Of a stretch of 64,000 bases of DNA, positions 54,680 through 64,000 are shown in pieces (position 1 is the first letter of the stretch; every line of letters begins with the position of its first letter). Source of the stretch: Dermacentor variabilis (lineage: Eukaryota; Arthropoda; Arachnida; Ixodida; Ixodidae); NCBI RefSeq assembly GCF_050947875.1, contig NC_134570.1:201947750-202011749 (forward strand), read 5' to 3'. The position numbers and the translations under genes are program-made. A model generated the notes under the pieces. That model had not been told where the DNA came from. It searched no databases and saw only the letters and a list, made by a program, of their open reading frames with translations.

Positions 54680-55286
54680 CTGGCAGGAGAGTTGGAGATG
54701 AAAGCAAAGTAGAGGCAGCTGTCGCATGTCATGCCTCGAAGAAAGGTGGCGGCTACCATCGTTCAGGAGAGTAAGGCCATAGTTGTTGGCGATGCTTGCT
54801 TATCTTCGTCCTCTTGCATTTGTCCTTATACTTCCCCATGCTGGATGGTGCCCATTGAAATCACCTATGATTACCCATGGGGCGGGACAAACGCTCAAGA
54901 TACCCGCTAATATTTTAGTATCGAAACTGCTAGAAGGCGATATATATACGCCTGTGAGAGTAAACAAGATTTTGTTCTTTTTAACTGTGACGCATATATA
55001 TTGATTGTCATCGTGGGGCGCAGTTGGTTGCAAAACATAAGTGAGTTCACGACGAACAAAAACGATGATTTTACTGCATGCACCATGTGTTGATGACATG
55101 ATAAATTCGTACCCTGACAGTCTGATTGGTTTCGACAATGTGGGCTCACAAATGACGATGAGTGGAAACACATTGTCGTACACAAACGACGAAAATCTGA
55201 AATTCGTGATTTTAGCCCTCTGGCGTTCCACTGTATGACGGAAGCTGCCTTGACTTCTTTTCGGAAGGATGGGGTATGGGTAGCCA
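54680..55286 (-). pseudogene. RNH-b endonuclease, N-terminal half
   Basis: MATHTPSFRKEVKAASVIQWNARGL starts at about 55286, six bases after the ORF1 stop. After a frame change the 55231-54800 frame reads KPIRLSGYEFIMSSTHGACSKIIVFVRREL, ICVTVKKNKILFTLTGVYISP and WVIIGDFNGHHPAWGS (GDFN kept), ending at the I-b insertion. The Glu block is at the frameshift. Confidence 0.8.
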
Positions 55287-55291
55287 TCTTT

Positions 55292-55756
55292 CTAGTTGAG
55301 GGATTCAAGAACTGGGCTTAAGGTGTCCAGCACTTTAAGTGCGCTTCGAGCAGACGGTGCCCCGATGTTCACTAAAATCGCTCGGATAGCCTCCATGAGG
55401 GAACGTAGCACCGAGATGACTTGACGATCTGTTTTAGGTGAATCATCCACGGCCGGAAAAGGCTCCGGTGGGGCCGCGACCTTCTGAGATTCTTTAGCAA
55501 GGGAGCGGCTCGGTACCGTAGGCCATTCCTCTAAAGAAAGAGTCTTATCTGATTCCCTCTTGGAAGTGGTGGGCCCTTTCGTGGCGGGAATAAGTGGTAC
55601 CGTAGTGGAATGGGTACTATCGCTTCGCGCATGCGCCTTCTTTGAAGACGTACGATGGTGCCGATGTCGACGCCGGACTACTTCGGCTGCCTTCCTGTGG
55701 GCTGAATTATCTCTGGCCCTTTGATTCAGAGGTAATAAGATGGTGCCAGCAAGCAT
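55292..55756 (-). pseudogene. RNH-b ORF1 C-terminal fragment
   Basis: A 154-codon open frame with an Arg/His-rich stretch, SLEEWPTVPSRSLAKE and VLRSLMEAIRAIL, ending in VLESLN-stop just before ORF2. RNH-a has a matching LPAEWPNLPR block in its ORF1. The zinc-knuckle part, expected upstream, is not found, so the element is probably 5' truncated at about 55757. Confidence 0.6.
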
Positions 55757-55757
55757 A

Positions 55758-58531
55758 ATCGCTGCCTAATTGCAGTCGTTCCGCTTGTCCATGCGTTCGC
55801 GGCGTAAAGGTTTCAATATCGGGCTTTTGTGCTATAGGTCATGTCTTCGATTGCTGCCTTTGGACAATTTTAGTAGTATTTATTTAATGATGTATAACGC
55901 AATACTCGCCTAAAAATTATCGCTTTGGACAGTCAGTAAGCCGTCTGAAGCCAGAAGGTTGAAGTTTACGGACATCGGTGTACTGCACACCATTTCTATG
56001 TTGGCTGAGCTGTCCTGCTTGAAGCTCCCTCAGACACTAGCGCCCCGGTTCTCTCTGGTAAATGTAGGAGACTCTATGGGCGAAGGCACTGCAAGGCATC
56101 TAGCGAAAGCACGGATAACGTGTCTCGCAGCGCTCTGGCCTGAAAGCTTGCGTTTCTTTTAGCGGTTCGTTCTTGCTCCCTGATCCTGCGGCGATCACCA
56201 GGGATTGTTGCTGTTGAAGCCTCTATAACCAGTGAGGTGAAAAGAGTAACGCAGTGCCATTAGTGTAACTGGACCTACTTTTCTGCAAGTTATAGTGATT
56301 GAGGCGCAAACTGTAAATAATGCCCGCGTGGTCCAAAGCATGGATGAGAGAGCTCTATACTCGTGGGCTGACGATTGTACCAGCGTTACCAGTTGTCCTC
56401 AACCGTCATACCTGCGCCCGTAACGAGTACTTGCGGCAGTTCGCGGCACCTTATGAAAAGTGTTATTACTTTAGAGCCGGCAAATAGGTACGGCAGAGAA
56501 ACAAATGTTTGCAGCACAAGCGAATTAGTCTCAATACACGTGAGTGAGCTGAATATGTAGGTTTAAATTTAGGCATTATTGTCGGCTTATTGTAAAGCTA
56601 ACGTGTGATAAGTAAGCCTTCACCGTTGCTCCTAAAACTATTTAAGTATACGCCAGTGGCGTTATACTGGCCACCAACCAGAACATTGCATATAAATTCT
56701 TAAGCCTACATGAACTGGAATTGGGGTGAGCGAAAATGAGGCGCTTGTCCTATCTACTCTTGCTTATTGTGTCCTCGTTTGTACAGCTTTTAGTCAAGTA
56801 TCAATTTTCCACCTGTAGTATACAAATACAGCCTGTGGATACATTATCCAAAGCGGTGTGCGTGTACCTCATCAATCTAAACGCGAAGGTGTATTCTGGC
56901 GAGCGCGCGCGGCGCTCTTATGCAGGCAAGAAGTGGGCGCTCTGCTATGTGGCGGCACGGAGCTGGCCAGCGTCACCAGCGGCCATCGGTGCGCTCTGGT
57001 GCAGCCAATGCGGGAATACATGTCCGATCATACGCCGGAGCCGCTAGACCATGGGTGCTATTCGGTGCGTGGTCGATGCCCGCCATCGTCGAATTTGCCA
57101 TCTTCTCAGCTCTGATTAGTTTAGAGTGCTGCTACGGCCCCTCTCCCATTCATCAAAATACTACTGTTACAAAATTTGGCAATGTGACAAGATTCGGTGA
57201 TGCCCAGAATAGGGCACCTCCATGCAGTGGGTTCCGAACTTACTGTTTGGGTGCACTGAAGAGTGTTTGCCAAGTTTATGCCTTATAGCTTATAGCTGAC
57301 CGAAAAGAAAAAAAAAAACGCTCGCTCCCCTCAGCTTATGCATGTGTGCTGTGGCCAAAGTGAACCGCCGGGCTCCTGGATACAAAGTTCTATGCACAAA
57401 AGTATAGATAGGAAAATTTATATGCACTCCTGGCGTCGCCAGCTTGACGTCGCAAACGCCAGCGTCACTTCCCTGGCCTTTGCGAGGCACACCGGAGACA
57501 CAGCACTACATTCCCGCATGAAGCCTACACGCTGTAAAAGAAAACAATAACGTCCACTGTGCATCGTATATTGTAACGTTGTAGTGACAGTGACGAACAC
57601 AGTCGTTAAGAGTTGGGAGTCATGAAACTTACTCTTTACTGAGCGAACTTGTGCCCAGAGAAGCAAGTGACACTCAAAGTACAGGGACAGTTGCGAGCGC
57701 AGTCCAAAATCTGATGTGCCGGTCAAGTACGCAGGCTTCTGTACGTGGTTCGTCAAAGGTTCCAGCCTAATCGCTCGTGCCTGCGTGCATTCCACCAACT
57801 ACTACACTATTCATGTCGTGCATACAATCTCATGGCACAAGGTTCGGCAAGTAGGTACGCAACAGATGGAATATACGATAACATTCAAGTACAAAATAAT
57901 GCCGGTGCATCTTGCGCAGAGCGGCAACGTTAGGTTGTTAGTGGATGAAATGAAGTCCCCGGAAAATGGATAAATAAGTACAGGTGTCACTATACACGGT
58001 CGCGCCAGCGCTTGCCGTGCTCTGGGAACATAGCGCCAATGACGGAAGCTCGCTCAAGAAAACTTCCAGTTTTTTTTTTTGTTTTCGTATGCCCTGATGG
58101 CCGCCGCTGCTTGTCTCAACGTTCTCAGACATACTTCACTTTCGCAGCTGCCTATCCGAGCCCACAGGTAGACGTGGCGGCAACGGGTGTCACTGAAATT
58201 ACACTGTAAACACAAATGAGCCCATATGGGCGTTTTAACAGTTGATATGCCATTTTTTCCCCCTAGCCTAAAATGAGTACTCCCACGAGAAGAAGTAAAA
58301 TAAGCTAGAACCATTATTATACCCCCGACCCCATTTGAAGGGGCATTGCGCACAGAACACCTATACAAATTTAGAGAAGGGAAACTGTACCTTCCACAGT
58401 GCTACGGAAATAAGCGTAGCGGTGTTGTCGTGAACTAAAGTATGCGACCACTGGTGGCGCTGTACAACAGGAAACGGAAACGGGGTTTTGCACAGTTTAC
58501 CAGATGTTCTGTGGCTTTACTGGGTTTCTGG
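55758..58531. other. no gene seen
   Basis: Short frames only. The stretch 56880-57120 is GC-rich with several overlapping frames and no motif. Nothing I can name. Confidence 0.4.
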
Positions 58532-58661
58532 CTGCTGCGCCTTGATCGTGCTCTCGCGAGTTTAGTTGCTGTGTGGCAAACGTAACGCCTACATATGTAT
58601 GTAGGCGCTACGTTTGCCACATAGCAACCAAACTGGCGGGAGCACGATCGAGGCGCAGCAG
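58532..58661. repeat. 64-bp-arm inverted repeat (foldback/MITE-like)
   Basis: Arms 58532-58595 and 58598-58661 match as reverse complements at 58 of 64 positions around a 2-nt spacer, centred on ACATATGTATGT, with outer ends CTGCTGCGCC and GGCGCAGCAG. No transposase and no resemblance to the Penelope tail; no target duplication identified. Confidence 0.85.
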
Positions 58662-60799
58662 AATACATGTAGCACTGAGTCATATCGAGTTAAGGCACAC
58701 CCTCAACTGACTTTTAAGGGCATCCCGAGCGGTTTTTCGTTTATTACGCCGCCGTTACCCCGAGTTGTGCCGCCGCGCTCCAGCTGTTGCATTTCGTGTA
58801 GGGCTACTGACAGAATGCGGTTTCCAGGTGGCACGATGGCCTCGACTGGAATAAACGCTCACGACACCAAAGATTGAGTAAGCCTGAAAATATTTTATTT
58901 GCAGTTTACAAGTACAACAAAAAGCACACGTCTACGCATCCACACAAACGCGGTTACATAGTCAAGAACATAGTCAAGAAATGGCTCATTAATAAGGGTA
59001 GCACAAACGCACAAGAAAGAAGACCTAAGCTACAAAACGTATGGTCGGCTGCTAAGTATAATAATTTCCCTGTCACCGCGTGTCACTTTTATACAGCATC
59101 CTTACAGCACTACCAGGCCGGGTAGTTTGGCGGAAAGAACGCAACAGCTTACGGCCGTCAGCTGCCTCTTCCTTACGGGTGTCATAATTATCCTAATCAC
59201 CGCATCAACGTCGTGCAAGTCCGCATACAGGTATCTGTATCTGAACCATATGTGCCAGCTTAATACATGTGAAGTGAAATTATGATAACCACTGCGTCTT
59301 ATCAAAGGTATTGGTTTTGCAAATGCGCATTACAGCTGACGGAACGACATACTGTAAGTGAAGCACAAGAGAACAAGGACAAAAGGAGAATACAACACTT
59401 GAAGAAGAAATGAAGAATTAGTAGGCGTACAGCAAACAAGCGATGACGGAGAACACACAATGATGCATCGAGTGTTCTGTGACATCGGTTTGCGTACGTA
59501 CTTACGGTGTTATGGAGATCAACGGCATAAAAACGTACCTTCAAGCGTACTCCCTCAACCTCCGCCGCATTCATTATGATAATCAACGCCTAACCAAAAT
59601 GAGGCACTATTTTTTGCCAAGAGTAGACCTCTTTACAGCAAGTCTATGTAGTGACTCGCAGTCGAAACCAGCATGCTTTCGAAAATATTTTACCGCCGTA
59701 GTATTCGAACGCCAACGGCCAGGAAAACACATCGATACCAATAGGCTGTCGGCTGTCGGTGGTTAATTAAGTACAAAAACCTTGACGCTATGACTAAAAA
59801 GCAGCTTCAACAATCAAATTAAAAAAAAATCAACTGCCTATTTGCCTGAGGTAAAAAAGCATCCTTAGACACCTCGATTGTTTATGTCAATGGTTTGTGT
59901 AAAGTAAAAAATTCAGCATGTTCAGCGCCCCTAGCAGAGAAAGCACAAATTAAAGTATTCGACCAAATTACAGTAGCTCCACTTGCGCGCTTACGCTGAA
60001 ACGCGCCTCGCATAGAGTTAGTAGAACAACTCTAGAGGAAAAGCTGGGCCGGAAAAGTGGGAACCTCTAGGGCGCCGCCCTGTTGCTACTGGTCAATGTG
60101 GCCAGCGCAATTACTATTGAAAGAGCTGAAAGCAAGCTTATGCTTTCTCATCTAAAAACGCATACCTGATGGCTTTATGAAGGTGGTACGTTAATATTAA
60201 GTTTACAGAAAGCGATCGCTAAGTCCGAGACTTATGTAAATCACGATGTACGCATTCTTGCAATAAAGGATGACGCGAATTTCGGTTTCGAATCTGTTTT
60301 TTGGATGCGTAGTAGTTTCGTACAGTTTAGGTTTGACATGCGATCGCGCGTCGACATCGGACGCTATGGCACACACACTCGTGCCTTGTGTGCCACCGAA
60401 GCCCCGAAGTGCTCTGGCATATACCTTCACATGTAAGTAAACAAATGTATCTCCTTGTTGAGAATATCACGCGAATAGGCAGCTCTTGTGGTGCATCACA
60501 ATCGTTTGAGAAGCGTCACAGTAGAACATTTTTCTGCATGCGGAGCGGTGTTTTTATTTGCAGGTTTCCCTTGAGTAGGAAATTGCTGCACAGGCGGACC
60601 AGCGCACCGGAATTGTACTGGCGAAGCCGCAAGCAACTCAAAGAATCTGTTTAATTGTTGCAGTTTGAACAATCATGCTTCTACAAAGGCCACAGCAGAC
60701 AAACAACCTGATGCCGAGTATTTCTGTGCCACGAAGTAATCAAGAGGCGAGTGCCTAATGCGGACGAAATCGAGTGCATCGAGACTTAGAACGGCAGAA
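58662..60799. other. no gene seen; a possible Penelope tail remnant at 59305-59405
   Basis: No coding region. On the minus strand 59405-59305 reads CTCCTTTTGTCCTTGTTCTCTTGTG...GCGCATTTGCAAAACCAATACC, similar in order to the PLE-a tail but weaker than the palindromes. Confidence 0.3.
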
Positions 60800-60975
60800 A
60801 GCTCAGCTACTTGGTAAGGATTCATTATGCAAAACAGAGGTGAGGCGTGCAGACAGGACACAAGAGTAGAGATGTGGGCGGCGCTCGTGTTGTTTGCTTG
60901 TAAATACTCTACTCTTGTGTCCTGTCTGCACGCCTCACCTCCGTTTTGCATAACGAGTGCATCAACCCACATATT
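60800..60975. repeat. 47-bp-arm inverted repeat built from a Penelope-element tail
   Basis: Arms 60825-60871 and 60907-60953 are reverse complements with one mismatch around a 35-nt loop that contains GGCGCTCG. Outward sequence on the minus strand reads GCATAATGAATCCTTACCAAGTAGC, and on the plus strand GCATAACGAGTGCATCAACCC, matching the PLE-a tail block ATAAGATATGCCGTACCAACAAGCC. Confidence 0.72.
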
Positions 60976-62195
60976 AATAGCGTAGGCGTTTTATTAACTG
61001 TGTAATATTTTCGACACTTCCTTGCATGCCATTTCATGTGGAATATCTTTTCTGGTCACAAATTTGTGCAGCGAATCTATTTGCATGATTGACTCCGGGC
61101 CTGCGGGAACGTTCACTTGCACTTGATGCTGAGTCTTTTACATGTATCCATAAACTGAAGATATGCACTTCAGATCCCTGCGAGCATTTTCAAAATTCAA
61201 TTATTTTAGACAACAGGCACATATGCAATACTGACATAATCCCGAGTACCACTAAGCAGCTGGGACACATTTTTGTTGACCATACTCGCAGGTAAAATAA
61301 GTAGATCATGTGGACAGCTCCAGCTCATTCTCCTTAAATCAGTGTGTACAAGGGGTATGCAAAAATATTTTTTTTTCTCGCGCACCGATTATTTTGCTGT
61401 ATAAGCAAGAGAACCCACCACGTTAGTGTAACGTATCTTGCACATCACACTAATATGTGCTTTAATTTACCAAGTGAAATGAGTTACTTTTATGGCTCAT
61501 TCAGTCATATCACACTGCAAGCTGCATTCATCAATCTTCAATTGGATTTTGCAAATGTTTCATGAAACATGTTTCCCTTTTATGCAGATATGCAATGGCA
61601 AGCCCTTCCGTGTGTTCCAAAGGTAAAATTTAAGCTCTAAATTAAAAAAGACATTTTTAGTCAGAAACAAGCAAAAATGGTGAATGCTGAGTATCGAAGC
61701 CCAAGGTACAGAAATTATGAGAAGTGTCGAATGATTTTAAGGAAAGAGTCATATTTGAAAATGCAAGACTCTTTAGTGGAGGTCAAGCAAGTCAATATAG
61801 GTAGAATACTCTGCAAAATTATGCGAGTGAGGGGATGTCAAACAATGGGTCAGGAAATGCGTTGTTTTTCTGCAAAACAAAAGCTGATTGCCATTACATA
61901 AGTCATTTTAGCATCATGAGACTGGTGCTTGATAAATTCAGAAATAAACCAAAGAACAAGACAAGCAAAAATAAAAAAAACAATTTAATGATGCTCTCTC
62001 CACACTGGGATAAATAAAAACAAACACATCACATCTAATGTGGACATATCAGACGCCTTGTGAAACACTAAAGGAAAAATTCAGTTTCGAGCTATGGAAC
62101 TTGCCGCACAGATGTGAGGGGCCTTGCACTAATAGTGATAGTTACCACTGCATTTAGAAATTGAAAGCATTCGTGCAGACAAGGATGATTCTTTA
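60976..62195. other. no gene seen, AT-rich
   Basis: Short frames at 61089-61295 and 61677-61901 lack motifs and flanking evidence. A-rich tracts lie near 61965-61985. Confidence 0.4.
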
Positions 62196-62930
62196 TATTT
62201 TTGGCTACCACTTCAAATGCCTCCACCAAGTGTTACAATGCTGCACGCAGCCATACTAAGGATCTCGCAGCAACACCTGCAGGTAAAAAGCAAAAGCAGT
62301 CAAAGTCCTGGTGTGTACTGGACACTATGTTTGAAAATTTTTGGGCAAGAAGAGTGCAAGAAGCAGACATAACTGCATTGATTTCAATAATTTTCCATTT
62401 GAATGGCCTTTTCTTTTTGCTTAGACAATGCCTACACCTAGTCACAGCAGCTCCCTCATACAGACTCCGCAAGCCAAGAGGCCATGGAGGCAAATGCAGG
62501 TAAGAGGCAAGAAGCAATAGCACTGGTATCGACACTCATCTAATTTCTTTTTCTTTCGTTTAGGCAGCCAGCACACCTCGAACAGCCACCTTGACTGCGG
62601 GTGTGTCACTCTAGTCGCCAAGGAAACATTTGAGGGAAAGCGGCAGACAGTGTGAACAGCCACTTCTCCATGTAAACGATACTCTTTCTCTCGGATGACT
62701 CCTACGCCTCGCCACGCCAGCACACTTGTGCACAAAGATGCCGTGGAGGCACGTGCAGGTCACAGGCAAGAAGCAGTGGCACTGGTGTCGACATTCACCC
62801 AATTTCTTTTTCTTACACTGAGGCAGCCAGCACACCTCGGAACAGCCACCTTGACTGCGGGTGTGTCAGTAGATTCCTGTTGTACATATGCTCATAATAA
62901 ACTTCGGTAAACTTGAACTTGATAATAAAC
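62196..62930 (+). other. possible 3' exons of an unidentified gene
   Basis: Two acceptor-like sequences, TTTTCTTTTTGCTTAG (to 62424) and TTTCTTTTTCTTTCGTTTAG (to 62563), and two donor-like sequences, CAG/GTAAAA at 62282 and CAG/GTAAGA at 62499, would define a 75-nt exon (62425-62499) and a last exon ending in TAG at 62612-62614. One frame stays open through ATG at 62212, the 75-nt exon and TAG. Two AATAAA signals follow at about 62896 and 62925. I recognise no protein family, and the minus strand has frames of similar quality, so this is tentative. Confidence 0.25.
62481..62868. repeat. duplicated unit, period about 260 bp
   Basis: 62481-62608 and 62740-62868 align throughout: GCCRTGGAGGCA, AGAAGCARTRGCACTGGT, AATTTCTTTTTCTT, GCAGCCAGCACACCTCG and GCCACCTTGACTGCGGGTGTGTCA. 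Copies differ at scattered positions and by small indels. Confidence 0.8.
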
Positions 62931-63271
62931 TTGAAGGCAAATGGGACATTGATGCATTGTATTTTTGAACATTTATTGTACACATACAATATATGTTACA
63001 CTTTGCAGTGCTACAGAGCGTATTTTGAAGCATGTGTTGTGTGGCCCTCAATGCAGTTCATGTTGTAGCAGCTGCTTTGTCTGTGTATCGCACATTGGCT
63101 TAAGCTCGTGATATCCACATACTTCTCTCAAATATACAAAATAAAGTTCTATGTAGTCCTCAGTGTTACAACAAAAAATGAAAGTAAACAATCCGATCGT
63201 GGAATTGTGTTTAATACAGTGATTCCTATGACAGTTACTGACAAGTTGACAACTTGAACTGGTCAATTGGT

Positions 63272-63312
63272 CCATAGCCTCCTCTATTTTTCAAAAATAA
63301 AGGAGGCTATGG
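63272..63312. repeat. 20-bp-arm hairpin
   Basis: Arms 63272-63291 and 63293-63312 with one mismatch and a single-base spacer. Confidence 0.85.
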
Positions 63313-63898
63313 ATCCGTCATGGCAAGGAATTGTATGTATACATAAAAAGAGGGGGGTATGTGTGTGTATGTTTGTAGTAGGGGGTATAGGATTAGGGCG
63401 GTACGAAAAAATGTACCAACACCGTCCTCTAGACCCATTGCGTTAAGGTACCGTAACAAAGCGTATTATGCATAAAGTTCACACAACCAACTCTGGTATT
63501 ACTGCACACGCCAGGCGACGCGAGCTACATTTGTCATGACGCATTCGCGACTGCACCGGATGCCCTACATATTATTCTCTTTAATCGTGCACACTGCACC
63601 GAGGCAAAAGAAAGATCATGGGAGCAGGTGCCTTTAAGGTATCTCGACCTTGCGAGGCTCTGCTGCGCGTGCCAGGGGAGCTGTCCGTGCGAACACTCCC
63701 TGGCACACACCTGCCTCGGCGGTCCCAACCTACGTACCGCTCTGCTTCGAGCTTTGATCCCCCCACTGTCCCTTGGGTGCCCTGGAGTTCCTGCGCCGCC
63801 TGCTTTATTATAATCTCAGGTGCTCTCCTGAGACTTCCGTTTGTAGGTTACATGTGCCCTACCCCAAATGGATCAGTGCTTATAATAATAAAAAAGCC

Positions 63899-63924
63899 CG
63901 ATCTATCGTCGCGACGATAGATCG
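63899..63924. repeat. perfect 26-bp palindrome
   Basis: CGATCTATCGTCG followed directly by its reverse complement; a weaker extension (AAAAGCC and GGCTTTT) lies on either side. Confidence 0.92.
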
Positions 63925-64000
63925 CGAAAGCGGCTTTTGCAACATACCGCGCCCGTGCGAAGAGAATTACGGAACGCCAACGAGGAATCTGACCACAGCT

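Larger units (their letters stand above)
45685..55757 (-). mobile_element. RNase H-bearing LINE (RNH-b), split by I-b
   Basis: Minus strand, 5' to 3': ORF1 end (55756-55292), endonuclease N-terminal half (55286-54680), then an interruption by I-b, then the endonuclease end and linker (48924-48216), RT (48300-47400), RNase H (46801-46235), the Cys/His C-terminus (46219-45863) and a 3' UTR with GGTTAACC that ends in GGAAGGAAGG-type sequence (seen as such on the plus strand at 45685). Family as RNH-a: shared 3' UTR and the C-terminal ATLL-RLWLG and Cys/His blocks. The endonuclease resumes across I-b with the duplicated 13 bp as the only addition. Confidence 0.85.
62931..64000. other. no gene seen; two small hairpins
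   Basis: No coding region. A 20-bp-arm hairpin with one mismatch spans 63272-63312 (CCATAGCCTCCT and its complement) and includes AATAAA on the plus strand; a perfect 26-bp palindrome CGATCTATCGTCGCGACGATAGATCG is at 63899-63924. Confidence 0.55.

Noticed and set aside
1..64000. CRISPR arrays, operons, bacterial mobile elements
   Set aside because: No spaced direct repeats of array type, no ribosome binding sites or compact gene order; all elements are eukaryotic.

Overview
The window looks like a eukaryotic, arthropod genome. My best guess is a hard tick (Ixodidae): the families of non-LTR retrotransposon (RTE, I/R1-type with RNase H, L2/CR1-type, esterase-bearing LINE), Penelope-like element and Ty3/gypsy element are ones I associate with tick assemblies. 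That is recall, not a search. There is no prokaryotic gene organisation. Only two host protein genes are convincing: a divergent GT10 fucosyltransferase-like gene (25152-26648, minus) and an intronless La (SSB) autoantigen homologue (41195-42232, plus). Nearly everything else recognisable is decayed retroelement sequence, much of it nested.

Layout. 1-2820 (-): RTE-type LINE, cut by the window edge, preceded by a tRNA-like Pol III head. 4540-7497 (+): degenerate I-type LINE (I-a). 7500-9640: low-copy sequence with a tandem duplication, a 21-G run and a palindrome. 9640-19740 (-): Ty3/gypsy element GYP-a, split into three blocks by a second gypsy element (GYP-b, 10222-11968, with an LTR-like repeat pair) and by an RNase H LINE (RNH-a, 13195-18842, +). 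RNH-a is itself split by an L2-like LINE tail (15657-16018, -). 20790-22885 (+): Penelope-like element (PLE-a) with RT and GIY-YIG domains and a hammerhead-like 5' motif. 25.0-26.7 kb: the fucosyltransferase-like gene. 29300-33220 (+): LINE with an SGNH-esterase ORF1 (EST-a). 33225-39957 (+): L2/CR1-type LINE (L2-b) carrying another L2-type LINE (L2-c, 35008-38015) and a 111-bp LINE tail with a 13-bp target duplication. 41.0-42.24 kb: La gene. 45685-55757 (-): RNase H LINE (RNH-b), split by a complete 5742-bp I-type LINE (I-b, 48925-54666, +) flanked by a perfect 13-bp target-site duplication. 55.8-64 kb: mostly unannotatable sequence with several inverted repeats and a duplicated unit of about 260 bp.

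How it fits together. The window is a record of serial insertion: gypsy, then LINE, then LINE tail; LINE, then LINE; RNH-b, then I-b. Recurrent motifs tie scattered pieces together. The GGTTAACC-containing 3' UTR of the RNH family recurs at three sites. The tail of PLE-a recurs, without any coding region, inside three separate palindromes (8604-8760, 42779-42925, 60800-60975), which I consider the most unusual pattern here. I did not find a clear undescribed enzymatic or defence system; the best leads are the palindromic Penelope tails, the tRNA-headed RTE, and the hammerhead-like elements.
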